Assembly: GCA_036768485.1 (NCBI GenBank)
Contig: JAVLUZ010000145.1
Coordinates: forward strand, 21,392,706 to 21,456,705
Reading direction: 5' to 3'
DNA: 64,000 bases
From: Mermis nigrescens
Lineage: Eukaryota > Nematoda > Enoplea > Mermithida > Mermithidae
In this document: positions 42,101 through 52,155 of the stretch, one piece after another
How the letters are laid out: every line of letters starts with the position of its first letter
Numbering within the stretch: the stretch's first letter is position 1
The notes under the pieces: model-generated
What the model saw: only the letters and a program-made list of their open reading frames with translations
Databases searched by the model: none
Told to the model about the DNA's origin: nothing
Made by a program: the position numbers and the translations under genes

Positions 42101-43764
42101 TGTAAGTTTTTTCCTTTGCATTTATCTCGATATTCCACTGTAGATCTTACTGTTACGTCATTTTCGGCGGCATTTAAGAGCAACGCGAGCGTCTGCTCCA
42201 CTTTGGACATGGTTGATACGTTTTTGTCGTACAGTTCGTCCAACGTACAGCCTCCGTTGGCAATCAAAAGGTACAAAGATATGTTGTATAAATCAGTTGG
42301 AATACCAACTATGGTAAGAGTATAATTCTCGGCAAATCTAAATATCAAAAGCGATTTTTTAGCACTTTATCAGTTTGACTAAGAAATTCGAAGCAGCGAG
42401 CAAAGACGGAAGCAGGAACATGGGTGCACCGCTCGATCAGTCTCGAGAGGATGAATCAGGCTTTATTAAGAGAGTGACCTCATGACTTGTGCAGATTTGA
42501 TTTCCAGACAGCAGGCGCTTTTTCATACAAAATTTTAAACTATTTCTAATTTTCTTAAGACGAACCAATGCAACAGAAAAAATCTCATTAGCCAGTTTAC
42601 AAAAAACGCGAAGATTATTCTACTCGCATAATAGAAGACGGTTTGGACATCATTCAAATCTTCTGGAAAAGTAGAGGTAATCTCGAATACGAATACCCAT
42701 GCTGCGCATGTATGTGGATCACCCACTAGCAAGCAGCTTAGAGGTTGTTTTACAATGAGCCAATAATTAAATAAATTGAAGCTACATTGAGAATTAACGT
42801 CGGAAGCATCGATGTCCAGTGAGTAAATTTCTCTAGCACAGTGGATTAGTCTTAATTGATCTAATGCTTTTAGTAGAACATCGATAATTTATCACAACGT
42901 TGAACTTAAAAGAAAAACTCAATTTTCTCATGTTCAAGAAATGAACGAATCAATTTAATATACTGGTTAAGAGATACGTTAGCTTGCTGGCATATATTTT
43001 CTTGAAGTTTGGAGGAAATCTCTTGAAACATTAATGATAATCTTTGTAACTTAAGCTTAGATTACGATTAGGATGCGTTAATCCAATTTTCGAAATTTGA
43101 AGGAAGAAGTAAGAGTGAGATGTACAAAAAATATCTCTTATCGAAAGAATATAAACCCGATTTTCCCTAAATTTTGGAGTATTTATTGGATTTACTGTCA
43201 CCGTGACTATATGGGAATGGAGGGCCTTCGGAGTTCGGACCTACTGGAGTTCAGAAACTTTCCGTATACTTGCGCAGAACCAAAGAATTTTTCTAGTTTT
43301 TTTCGCGATTTCTTGATGCAGACACTAACAGCTCAATGAACAACATTAAAAATAGTGTTTTTTCGCTTTGAAACCACTGTTTTTCACTTTTTTGACCATA
43401 AAAACATTTTGACTATCTAATATATGTAACCCAAAATTTTGGCGCTGTTCATATGCAAATAAGATTTATTATTATTATTATTATTATTACTCGAGATTTT
43501 ATTAAAGATGACATTAAGTCTGCGATTGACATTATCTATTAAAAGAGCAGAAATAATACAAATTATGCTTGGAATAAATACCTGAGCAGGTCACGGAATT
43601 TCAGCATTGGAACTGTCACTTCATGACAGGGCGTAACAAAAAATCTACCCAAGCACGTTTCTTGAGGTAAAATTGTTGCGCGCCAGAAAGGCATGAAACT
43701 GCAGGCACTCAAGAGGACCATATTTGTTTTTTTGAAATCCAACTCGTTTTGTTGAATAATTGCC
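29978..43764 (-). CDS. Serpin-family gene, four confident 3' exons
   Basis: On the - strand, exons at 43582-43764, 42151-42337, 40917-41078 and 29978-30166 join in matching phases into about 240 residues, the C-terminal two thirds of a typical serpin of about 380 residues. Recognisable parts in order: strand 3A (TNMVLLSA...FW), VTVPML of sheet B/C, strands 2B-3B (ISLYLLIANGGCTLDEL), the VPNIVMHQTHNMVDVI block that matches the usual LPKF...YDL region, FYQSASIE before the hinge, and the C-terminal ADRPFLFILADR...GIFLCGQVVNP. The usual inhibitory hinge (E-E-G-T-E-A-A-A) is absent, and the NAIYFKG-type motif has become SACSFMPF. The product is therefore a diverged and probably non-inhibitory serpin. 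An 8.9 kb Polinton lies in the last intron. The N-terminal exons should lie to the right; one candidate is at 47056-47196. Confidence 0.82.
30350..30575 (+). mobile_element. polyG-family copy, right end truncated
   Basis: CACAGGTGAGCAGCACCG followed by the usual internal order; it ends in TTCTGGGAGCG without the terminal repeat. It lies just downstream of the serpin last-intron acceptor. Confidence 0.65.
31258..31600 (-). repeat. GATCATG/TCTGGGGG repeat family copy (reverse)
   Basis: CTTCTTGGGGGTTGACCCC, a CGGCGCTTCGCGCC hairpin at about 31439 and AAAACACTGATTTTTGACG-like interior. It lies between the serpin last exon and the Polinton. Confidence 0.45.
31749..32156 (+). repeat. Left terminal inverted repeat of the Polinton
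   Basis: Matches the reverse complement of 40267-40678 along about 410 bp. Both contain the palindrome GCCTATGTTATAACATAGGC, the GGAGGGGTGTGTAAAG/GGGGAGGGG block and the stretch ending in CACAACAAGTCACGAAT. The two arms differ at scattered positions, so the insertion is not recent. Confidence 0.88.
32530..33795 (+). repeat. Tandem array of about 21-bp units (GTCAAGTTGTGGAAATTTTTT)
   Basis: About 60 near-identical units of 19-22 bp are variants of GTCAAGTTGTGGAAATTTTTT, with AAG/ACG and GTGG/GTGA alternatives. A second element, TACATGCTTAAGCATAGTA with the palindrome ATGCTTAAGCAT, interrupts the array at 32881, 33089, 33354 and 33562. This gives a higher-order period of about 208 bp. Long open frames here in both directions (up to 189 codons of FCQVVEI-like repeats) reflect the repeat and are not genes. 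Confidence 0.93.
34390..38626 (-). pseudogene. Polinton-type DNA polymerase B, broken by frameshifts and stops
   Basis: Read on the - strand, pieces of one polymerase lie in the expected order but in changing frames. An unrecognised N-terminal region spans about 38626-38022. LCLAR-type residues lie near 37715, and cysteine/histidine zinc-ribbon pairs (CETC, C-x2-C) near 37000-37350. The exonuclease I motif FDFET is at 36936-36950 and the exonuclease II region is near 36680-36760. REAFYGGRTNA plus the motif A core D-x-x-SLY lies at 35664-35763, and the motif B region near 35200-35330. The catalytic DTDS of motif C is at 34826-34837, a GYLGD/TDEL block and K-x-Y region near 34690-34780, and a YRVVYDKR-like C terminus near 34440. 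Protein-primed polymerases with zinc ribbons are typical of Polintons and related adintoviruses. In-frame stops and several shifts make it non-functional. This is an old copy and no intact protein can be read. Confidence 0.86.
38818..38992 (-). mobile_element. polyG-family fragment inside the Polinton
   Basis: CACACCTAGGCGTCTGG, GGTATGCAACC, TTTTTTGATGTCAATGGATAG and AAGGCCATTTTCGACC. The last part is missing. The insertion therefore followed the Polinton's arrival. Confidence 0.65.
40267..40678 (-). repeat. Right terminal inverted repeat of the Polinton
   Basis: Reverse complement of the left repeat. The outer end at 40678 gives AGTAATGGCTGTCAG on the - strand. The serpin exon ending at 40917 lies only about 240 bp outside it. 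Confidence 0.88.
40917..41078 (-). CDS. Serpin exon before the reactive loop
   Basis: A strong acceptor (CTTGGTTTTCAG) precedes 41078 and donor GTGTGT follows 40917 on the - strand; both are phase 0. It encodes LTVPNIVMHQTHNMVDVIKR, NPKIAQFGG and RLNAFYQSASIE, which correspond to the LPKF...DL..F.P..ADFSG...V....KAFIE blocks of serpins. Confidence 0.8.
41079..42150. other. Serpin intron, nothing recognised
   Basis: Ordinary AT-rich intron sequence. It is notably free of the MITE families that fill COPB1. Confidence 0.5.
42151..42337 (-). CDS. Serpin exon with strands 2B-3B
   Basis: Acceptor GATATTTAG precedes 42337 and donor GTAAGA follows 42151 on the - strand. The leading A completes the Arg codon of the previous exon. 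The exon encodes FAENYTLTIVGIPTDLYN, SLYLLIANGGCTLDELYDKN and a helix with EQTLALLLNAAEND. The + strand is also open here and has plausible splice sites, but serpin similarity and phase agreement favour the - strand. Confidence 0.78.
43195..43455 (-). repeat. Strongly diverged polyG-family relic in the serpin intron
   Basis: Scattered matches (TTTTTTTCGCGATTTCTTGATGC, GTGTTTTTTCGC, TTTTTTGACC) follow the family order, but the ends are lost. Confidence 0.4.
43582..43764 (-). CDS. Serpin exon with strand 3A
   Basis: Read on the - strand the acceptor ACTTATCTTCAG precedes 43764 and donor GTATTT follows 43582. It encodes AIIQQNELDFKKTNMVLLSA and then a segment with FWRA, FFVTPCHEVTVPML and KFRDLL. 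It starts with the last base of a codon and ends with two bases (AG) of an Arg codon. Confidence 0.8.
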
Positions 43765-45030
43765 CTGAAGATAAGTAGCATAATCGAGTTATAACTGCAT
43801 TCAGAGAAGTGAAATTCCGTAGGCTTCAGCAGTATCGGTAGTAGCTAATTTTTAGACGATCAAGTATATTCTGAGTGATTCAGAAAATTGTGACATCATT
43901 AATATGCTCGTATATGTAGTTACATTATATCATGGACTCAGAAATTACAAGGCTATGCCTACAGAAACTGAAGAAAAACAATCTTATTGGAATTCATTAC
44001 GCAAAAAATTATCTCGGAAAGAGAGTCAATTAGACTTGTTTTTTATTTAATCAACGGAAAAAACAAGGTACATTTTCATAAACTAAGGAATTGAGTTTGA
44101 CTCACACTAGTGCGACAAATTATGAGTATATATTTTACCCAGTCTGAAATACGACTCTTATTATTTAGACTCGTAGGTGTTCCGCAGCTTTTGTTTTCAA
44201 TCGTCTCGATCATTTATTTCTATTTTTCAGTATAGAAAGAATACGATAAATAGAATATGACCATTTTTCATCCATTTTTTCATCAAGTTTAAATGAGCTA
44301 ATTACGGCTATTTGCGATGCTGATCATCAGCTATTATATCAGCTGATGCGTGTTTAATGGACTTCTTTCGTGATTCGAAATGTTAAGACTAAAAAGCCAA
44401 TGAAGTTATTTGATGAGGGCCCACGCGAGTAAACATCCAGGTGTATTTTTACATAAATTCAGCTACGAACTCATTTTGGTTGAGTTAGCCTGTCTTTCGT
44501 GGTCATTCCTTGTCTTACCGTAAGTGATTGAATCGGACTCTGACGTCGTTGAGCTTTTTATTATTTATAAAAACCTTATTTGAGTGGTATAGTTGACAAT
44601 TATTTAAAGGAATTAGAAGGTACAACAATAGATCATTCTGTATTATTTTGTTTGTCACTCAATCCCTTTGTTTCGGTTACGGGTTCGCATTATTTTCGAC
44701 ATTCGGTGTCATTTCCTTCTCTGGGTAAGCTGTCCAAGCTGCAATGCATGAAAATTCAAAAAACTTATCCATCAAAACTCATCGAATCGAGTTTTAAAGT
44801 CTTTCTTTGAAATGAGGACCGGACTGCGGAGGTACTCAGTTATTCGACCTTAAAATTCACCAAATTTTGTGTTTGCGTATGGCTGATCCTGACGACCGAC
44901 CATGACTAGATATCGAATTATCAGAAGAATTAATAATTTATTCATGAATAACAACACTGAATAATAAATTTTTATTGTCTTTGCTCCTCAAAAATTTGCC
45001 AAGGCAGAAATGCAACGGATAGCCGGACCC
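43765..45030. other. Probable serpin intron, nothing certain
   Basis: AT-rich. An open + strand segment at 44580-44722 ends at a donor-like GTAAGC, but I recognise no family and give it no call. Confidence 0.4.
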
Positions 45031-45039
45031 GCTATTACT

Positions 45040-45482
45040 GGTCCCGTCTCGCTTGACTCACCGTCCCGCTAGACCCACCGTCCCACTATACCCACTTTTT
45101 CGTCCCGCTAGACCCAGGGGAAGTCTCGCTAGACCCACCACGTGCATAATGAGGTGTCCCGCTAGACCCAACGTTTTGCGACCGTCCCGCTAGACCCACT
45201 GTCTCGGAAGACCCACCAGAGAAGAAAATTATGTACGCTTATAAGCAAAAACAGAAACGCTTGCAAAGTGTATCCATTCAAGTATATATCTTTAGTCAAA
45301 TATATAAATAATTAATTCAAACATAATTACATTTAATTAACCACCTAATCAATTAATTTAATCAATAAATAAATAAATTTTGTATATTATTGCATGAAAT
45401 TATGTACATTTTTTGCGAATATATGCGAACATAAAACGTTACTAAAAGTAGAATTCTGGGATATACATATATAAATATATAA

Positions 45483-45533
<51 letters not shown>

Positions 45534-46233
45534 TATTTTATTATTTATATATATAATATATTATTAATTTTTATTATTATTTTATTATTTTTATTATTAT
45601 TACTATATTATTATCATTATTATCATAATCATTATTATAATTTTTATTATATTATTATTATTACTATTATTATTATTATAATAATTATTATTATTATTAT
45701 TGTTATTAATACTATTATTATTATTAATAATAATAATATTTATCCTTCCACATTTCAAAATTTACAGCTGTCCGTTATTGATTTTGTTGACAATGTATAC
45801 ACATTTGAAAAATACTATTAGAAACAAATTATGTCTCTTTAAATTTTTGACAAGTATCGTTGTATCATTTTGAAAATTTACTTTATATCTAAAACATTTT
45901 GTTTCTATTACTTAGGCAGGGCGTAGCTATGGGGGATGGGGAGACTAGCCTCCCAAACTTTTGAAAATACGAGTAAAATTTTGGAAATACTCAAACTTGC
46001 TTTTAAATTAATGATTACAAAAATTTTTGCACATGTATAGTCTTCATTTTTTCGGGTGGGTCTTCCGAGACAGTGGGACTAGCGGGACGGTCGCAAAATG
46101 GTGGGTCTAGTGGGACACCTCATTATGCACGTGGTGGGTCTAGCGAGACTTCCAGTGGGTCTAGCGGAACTGAAAACGTGGGTCTAGTGGGACGGTGGGT
46201 CTAGCGGGAAGGTGGGTAAACGGGTACACAATA
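45040..46233. mobile_element. Foldback-like element with GTCCCGCTAGACCCA unit arrays at both ends
   Basis: Inverted arms of about 175 bp (45040-45222, 46053-46233) each consist of five to seven GTCCCGCTAGACCCA-like units. They share the landmarks GTGCATAATGAGGTG and GTCTCGGAAGACCCACC in inverted order. The flanks are GCTATTACT (45031-45039, 46234-46242). The interior is mostly ATT repeats. Confidence 0.82.
45481..45745 (+). repeat. Long imperfect ATT microsatellite
   Basis: About 265 bp of TTA/ATT units with scattered interruptions, in the centre of the foldback-like element. A shorter ATT run is at about 43464-43490. Confidence 0.95.
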
Positions 46234-46242
46234 GCTATTACT

Positions 46243-47055
46243 CGCCGCTTCTTTTGGTACCTGCACTGCTAAATTCATTCTTATAGAGCGGCGGGTGGCG
46301 GGTCCGGAATATCGTCGTCTCATTTAAAATGAGAAATAAATCAAAAAAATATTTTATGTAAGTATCAGATAGAAATAGTTTTAATTTATTTTTAATTATT
46401 AAAAATTTTATTTATTTTCTATTTATTAAAAGGATAAATATTTATTTTAAGCAATTGTGTCTTCGTATGCACTATTTAACTTGCAGTTTGAAAAAGACAA
46501 GCTGCAAAATGAATCCCATTCACACTAATGTGCAACGAATTGTATTTTAATAGAATGTCAGTGCCATTTAAGGACCCTCCATTGACTAATGAAGTGAAAT
46601 GGCTGCACACACTTTTCACCGCTAAGATAAAAACGCCAAAACATTATTATCATTTCTAAAAAATTCTGCATACGAATAGTATAGCATGGTGTTGTTTTCC
46701 ATTTCGAATGAAAGGTAATACTGATTATTTTCGGGAATTAGAGGCCTTTATTCCTTCTGATCCATTTTTGTCCCAGAATCTTTGTATTCGCATGGTAGCA
46801 GTAAGGTCAGAAGCGTAACAGCATTTTATTTTGAGAGCCCAAAAATTGTTGAAGTCACATCTCAGGATCTTCAAGAAACTACACAGAATAATCGCATTTT
46901 TGATTCGACGATATGTATGCAATTGTAAAGAAAAAATTGCTAAAATATGTTTGCTTCATACCAAAATCGAATACAAAGATCTTTTGTTACAGATGACAAA
47001 TTTTTAAATATTAAGTCCACGCTCAACTCCGTGAACTTGAAAATTCTTTATGCAC
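46243..47055. other. AT-rich stretch, nothing recognised
   Basis: Possible serpin intron. No repeat landmarks or domains seen. Confidence 0.4.
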
Positions 47056-47196
47056 CAAAGTCGGGGCTGTTCAAAGAAGGGGCAAAGGATTAATAAATCG
47101 ACGGGAGTGCTGGAAAATTTTGACGCATTCATTATCCAACTTATTGAGTCAAGCCTGGACTCCTTAGATATAAAATACAATTGAAAAATAAGAAAT
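47056..47196 (-). CDS. Possible serpin exon (helix F region)
   Basis: On the - strand an acceptor (TTAATGCCAG) is followed by an open segment with FISKESRLDSISWIMNAS. This resembles the serpin helix F pattern (E-x-R-x-x-I-x-x-W-V/I). A donor GTGCAT at 47055 leaves two bases, the phase that the exon at 43764 needs. The loop between this Trp and strand 3A would be about 15 residues longer than usual, so the 3' boundary is uncertain. Confidence 0.35.
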
Positions 47197-47460
47197 CTGG
47201 CATTAAATGTCAAAAAACGGGCATACTAGCTTAAAAGTGTGATAAAAATCAGCTAAGTCAGTCTGCTCAGAAGGCTTACATAACAAATTTTTAGTTTTTT
47301 CCTTTGGAAGTACCCTTGTGAAAAATTAAGCTTTTTTAATTCGAGGTGAGCGTCCTCTTTCCCCACCTCTAGGCTCGTTTCGCTTATAAAAGTCGGTCTT
47401 AACATGTTCGTTTTTCAAATCAGTAAAGCCAATCGAAACCTGCTTCCTATCCGTGTACTC

Positions 47461-48758
47461 AGGGGCCAGTCCCGTTTTGGAGAAGCATGTTTTAGTTCAC
47501 GGATTTGAACTTTTTATGTAAGTTTTGCTGCAGAGTTTTCATTTATAATATCGAAAACTATGTGTTTTTGTTGAGCCTTTTTCTTCGTTCCTGCATCTTA
47601 AAACGATGGTTTGATAGGAAAGATTATCCGTCGTTTTTTCTTTTTTTCGTTTCTTTCAATCAAAACGACGGACTTCAAAACAAAGTTTTCCGTCGTTCTC
47701 CGTTTTTCGTTTTACGTCCCCGCACTCTGCTGCCCTATCACTTGTACAGAACATACAGAAGACGCACCTGTGCATAATTTGCATTACGTGCGTATCTATA
47801 TCTTGCAAATATGTATGTAGTACTGCTAACATGGACACAACTGTTAATTAGCTCACAACTGCTAAGATCTAATGAGCAGCAATTGAATTCGGTCTTGTCC
47901 ACACATAGGCAGCAGCCTAATTCTTGGGGTCTTGGTGGTGTAAAACCGGCTCCCAAAAAATGCAAAAAAATGTAATTCTGAGAATCTGTCGATTTGAAGT
48001 CTACAGATTCTCGGAAGGGGGTCCAAACCAGACTTACACAGCATGAGAATTATAGGAAGGAGTAATGTGAAATTTTAAAGTGCCCTTTCGGGCCCAAAGT
48101 GGTGGATACGTATAAAAAATAGTTTGTCGACGTTTCTGACGATGCTCTATCTTTCGAGAGCATTAAAATGTTAAAAAATTTCGAATAAATCCAAAAATTC
48201 GAAGAAATTCTAACAAAATATAGTCAAAACATGAGTACATGGTGCGAAGCGGCGAAAATTTGACACTTTTGAGAAAATAAATATCTAAAAACGCTTAAGA
48301 AGCACTTTTTCGACGAATTTTAGGAAATTTTTGGAAACATTTGAAAAATCCCGAATTTCGGGGGTGCGGTGAAAAATTTTCTGGTGATGAAAATTTTTCT
48401 CGGAGGGGGTCCCCTAAACTCAATCCCCAAGATCATGTATGATTTTAACCCCCGAAACCTCTCTTCCACGCCCTTGCGTAGTCCAGTCTTGTTAGAGCTT
48501 TTGTAGGTGAGTCTACTTCACGTTCTGTACATGTGATATGGACAGCATAGTGCGTGGGCGTAAAACGTAAAACGAAAAATGACGGAAAATCTTTTGTGTC
48601 GAACCGTCCCTTTAAGACGCAGGAACACAGAAACCAGGCTCAATAAGGATACGTACTTTTTGATATGGGAAATGAAAACTGTGCAGCAAATCTTGCATAA
48701 AAATTTTAAATTCGTGAACTAAAACATGCTTTTTCAAAACGAAAATAGACTGGCCCCT
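47461..48758. mobile_element. Inverted-repeat element with AGGGGCCAGT ends, 1.3 kb
   Basis: The left arm 47461-47730 (AGGGGCCAGTCCCGTTTTGG, AAGCATGTTTTAGTTCACG) is mirrored by 48535-48758 (...ACTGGCCCCT). The flanks GTGTACTC (47453-47460) and GGGTACTC (48759-48766) match at 7 of 8. The interior has a nested repeat at 48033-48440. Confidence 0.78.
48033..48440 (+). repeat. GATCATG/TCTGGGGG repeat family copy
   Basis: CATGAGAATTATAGG start, GACGATGCTCTATCTTTC interior and CCCCAAGATCATG end. Nested in the element 47461-48758. Confidence 0.55.
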
Positions 48759-48982
48759 GGGTACTCTTGGCCTTAAGCAATGCTTAAACCATGCTTATAT
48801 TTTTGCAATCACATCAGATGTAAGCCTGGCTCAAGCCATGACATATTGAGACCGAAGCAAGCCAGGCTGCCGTTTCAACATTGAATTCAGCAGGTGTAAG
48901 CCTGGTTTAAGCCTGCATATGTTCAAATAAGTCGCTGATGTTCCAAATATTTTTTGAGTAAATATGTTTTAAGTTTGAATTA

Positions 48983-49363
48983 ATGAAACTGACAGTGTGG
49001 TCCTCGGTTCTCATATTTACTCCGTTTCTTGCATTTTGTTCGCCACTGACGTCAGACAACAGTTCAATTTTGATAAATAAATCGAGATTACGTCCGAGTC
49101 GCCAACAGATTTTATTACATTTGTACGACGTATTTCACGGGAATCCGCATAAAGCACAGACTGGATATGGAATGATTAACAAGGAAAGAGACGAATTAGT
49201 GCACAATAATGGTCCTGGGCCGATGTCTGGGACTCTAATGCATTCATTTTGGATACTAGAGCATATTACGCAGAAGGAGAAAAACCGGCGAATACGGGCG
49301 AGATTATCCGATATTCTAAAAGTAGCAGAAAATACACGCGAAACGCAGGGTGTTACGGATTAG
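48983..49363 (+). CDS. Possible small secreted protein, 126 residues
   Basis: An intact ATG-to-TAG frame begins with a typical signal peptide: Lys at position 3, a hydrophobic core VLIFTPFLAF, and probable cleavage after Ala-Phe-Cys-Ser or nearby at residue 19-24. The mature part is polar and has no cysteine after the leader. It contains SRQQILLHLYDVFHG, ELVHNNGPGP and a basic KNRRIRARLS stretch with a possible processing site. The base composition is more balanced than its surroundings and it overlaps no repeat family I recognise. I do not recognise the family. It could be a hormone or growth-factor precursor exon, or a single-exon gene. ATTAAA at 49461 could serve as polyadenylation signal. 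Confidence 0.5.
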   Translation: MKLTVWSSVLIFTPFLAFCSPLTSDNSSILINKSRLRPSRQQILLHLYDVFHGNPHKAQTGYGMINKERDELVHNNGPGPMSGTLMHSFWILEHITQKEKNRRIRARLSDILKVAENTRETQGVTD

Positions 49364-49590
49364 ACAGAAAACCGAATCGTTGAGTTATTACAGCGCTTTC
49401 AGTGTACCGTGTATGATCTATACTAGATTCGAAAGTAAAGATTAGCTTGCTTAAAAGATGCATTAAAACGTAAACAATAATACCGACAATGTTCGTAATA
49501 ACTGTAGAAAGAAATTTACGTATGTTTTACATACGTACATTCATGTATGCACAGGGACATGCGCGCAGGGAGTGGGGAGACGGTCACCAC

Positions 49591-49804
49591 CATACGTGGG
49601 CAGCAAGAAAATTCTGAGGGGGGGGTGCAAGAATTTTTGAAGATCAAAAATTGCCTTAAAAATGGTGGTATGGCGATAAAAACACCATTTTTCGACAGCT
49701 TCTCATCAAGCAAATTGAATTCTGGGGAGGGGTATTTTGATTTCTGGGGGGGGTATTTTGGTTTCTGGGGGTGCATACCCCCCAAACCCCCACGCTCAGG
49801 TGTG
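49591..49804 (+). mobile_element. polyG-family hAT-type element, 214 bp
   Basis: CATACGTGGGCAGC to CACGCTCAGGTGTG, with perfect duplication GTCACCAC (49583-49590, 49805-49812). An internal deletion explains the short length. Confidence 0.92.
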
Positions 49805-50149
49805 GTCACCACACATGGGCATGGGGAATTTCGGGCTTTACACACTTAGAATATGAAACATCCCGGAAAAATCGATAAACCTCCAGAATTGAATTTTCGG
49901 CATGTTTCAGGCATACAGGCCCCTATCCAGAATCCACTTAGGGCGGACCCAAGATAAATTGACTATATAATATTTCAAAAACCTCATTGTGAGAGCTAAT
50001 AAAATCACAATTTTCCGTTGTTTTTCAACATGATCTATCCATTAAAATCATTAAATTTGAATTTTCCGGAAAAATTTACTCTTCAGTTTATTCAAATATT
50101 GCTTTGAATATATCTTTGGGATTCGAAGGTAGCTTCTATCTACTGTAAC

Positions 50150-50345
50150 ACTAGCCCATCATGCCGATGTTGACCAGCTGCAGTCAGTATCGTTCAGTCT
50201 GGCCAGAATAAAATACATTGAAATTCGTTCCACTGACGGACCCGACTGGATGACCGCCCGCATTGGCAAATCTCTTAAAGGCGAGTGCCGTTAAAATTCG
50301 CATTTTCGGTCCCGATCGTTTGTCACAGAATTTAACGAAATTTAG
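50150..50345. other. Coding-like island, strand undecided
   Basis: Balanced base composition and codon-like periodicity. On the + strand LARIKYIEIRSTDGPDWM runs to a stop at about 50288, and the +1 shifted frame continues open (ASAVKIRIFGPDR). On the - strand MRILTALAFKRFANAGG runs to a stop near 50184. It may be an exon or an old gene fragment. No family recognised. Confidence 0.25.
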
Positions 50346-50364
50346 ATCATGGGTACCACATATG

Positions 50365-50692
50365 TACAGCATGGGGATTTTTTGGGGTCAGACCCTAACA
50401 TTTTTTAAAAAGTGTCCTTTTGGGCTAAAAAACGATGGGTGCATGTCAAAAACACTGTTTTTTACGTTTCCGACAATGCTCGTTCTTTCTCGAACATAAA
50501 AACGAAAAAAAATTTCGAAAAAATTTTAAAAAATTGAGTAAATTGAACAAAATATGGTCAAAAAATGTGTGTATGGCGCAAAGCGCCGAAAATTTGAGAT
50601 TTTCTAGCCAAAAATGGGCGAAAAACGTTTAAAAAGGCACACTTTTTACAACTTCTACCAACTTTTAGAAAAAAAATCGATAATTCTTGGGG
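50365..50692 (+). repeat. GATCATG/TCTGGGGG repeat family copy
   Basis: CATGGGGATTTTTTGGGG start, the GGCGCAAAGCGCC hairpin at about 50576, and TTCTTGGGGGTC end, directly followed by the polyG element. Confidence 0.5.
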
Positions 50693-50700
50693 GTCGCAGC

Positions 50701-50967
50701 CATACGTGGGCAGCAAGAAATTTCTGGGGGGGGGTGCAAGATTTTTTGAAGGTCAAAAAATGGCCTTAAAAACGATGGTATGGTGATAAAAACACCATTT
50801 TTCGACGTTTCTCATCAAGCACTATCCATTGGCATCAAAAAATTGCGAAAAAAGCGAAAAAAAAATTTTCAAAAATTGAATTCTGGGGGGGTATTTTGAT
50901 TTCTGGGGGGGTATTTTGGCTTCTGGGGGTGGCATGCATACCCCCCAAACCCCCACGCCCAGGTGTG
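50701..50967 (+). mobile_element. polyG-family hAT-type element, 267 bp
   Basis: CATACGTGGGCAGC to CACGCCCAGGTGTG, with perfect duplication GTCGCAGC (50693-50700, 50968-50975). Confidence 0.92.
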
Positions 50968-50975
50968 GTCGCAGC

Positions 50976-52147
50976 TATTGTGCAGGAAATCAGTTGCCAT
51001 TCTGGGGGTCAACCCCTCAAGAAAACGTCTGATGGATACGACACACCATAACATTAAAAAGTGTGAAGTGAAACTATCCATAAATGTTCCTTGCCTTTTA
51101 TAATAAGCAACAGAGTTATGAGTTTTGAGTATTTAGGAAAATTGACTGTTTCCGAATTTTTCAATATAACTTAGTCAATCTTTATTCGCTTTGCACAGAA
51201 TTTTGCTATTTTGTAGAAAAATGAACGTTCTGCACAGTTGCATTAATATCTTTATCGTTGGCATTATTTCTATAATAAAATTCTAAAAAATATGGAAATT
51301 TTTTGTCAAACTTTGATTGTAATTTTCGACCTGTTTTTAAGTGCTCAAAATTTACCAGTCACAGTCTAATAACGTAGTTTTAACGTGTATTTTAGCGCTT
51401 TTACCAGTTTTTGTGGTCGTTTCGGCCCAAAAAGCAAAGCTCAATTTTGAAGCTCCCAAAACCGGCTGATCCCCATATCGGCCATGCTGTGCATCTATGG
51501 TCCTTACCAGCAGCTAACCTACTCTCCTATACTTACCTATACAACAAAATTTGAGAATTTTTAATTTTCATAGCATGCTTACGTAAATTTATCAATACGG
51601 CGTAAAGCGCCAAAAAGTTTCGATATTTTCATAATTTTCGGGTAAAGTTTGAGCTCTTTTAATAATAAATAGTTCAGAAAACTTGATTGGCGTGAAGCGC
51701 CATAGAATTGGTCTCTTTACCGCCTTAAACACAATTTTGAAACGTTCTGAAGACCAACAAAACAGAATATTGCTAAATTTTCACACAATGATTTTGACAT
51801 AAGTATGTGAAATAAGTTTAAATGCTCAACGTACCTAACGGACAAACCGTAAATCACTATATGTGGAAACGACAAAACAATAATCGACACAATTTTATTA
51901 TCTACACTTAAATCGGCATCACATGGTCAAGCTAAAAATTATTTCCGTTTTTCATACTCTCTGTCCAATTTATTTGCGAACTTATCTCTTTCGAGCTTAT
52001 CTTTTGCGAGCTTATTTATTTTACACTCTTTCGATGCATATCTGATGTGGTGGCCGATTCAGTTTTTTATTCGCATGAAAATTCATTATCACAAATATAA
52101 ATCGAAATGTTCGTAGATATTAACAAGCCGTATACAAACATTTTTTA
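50976..52147. other. Repeat remnants without clear borders
   Basis: Contains a CTGGGGGTCAACCCC remnant at about 51003 and GGCGTAAAGCGCC and GGCGTGAAGCGCC hairpin variants near 51599 and 51690. Otherwise AT-rich and featureless. Confidence 0.45.
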
Positions 52148-52155
52148 CTCTTAAG

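Noticed and set aside
43097..43339. An 80-codon open frame on the + strand
   Set aside because: It overlaps a diverged polyG-family relic within the serpin intron and has no domain.
49547..49849. Open frames of about 100 codons on both strands
   Set aside because: They span the polyG element 49591-49804 and its flanks; the same frames recur in other copies.
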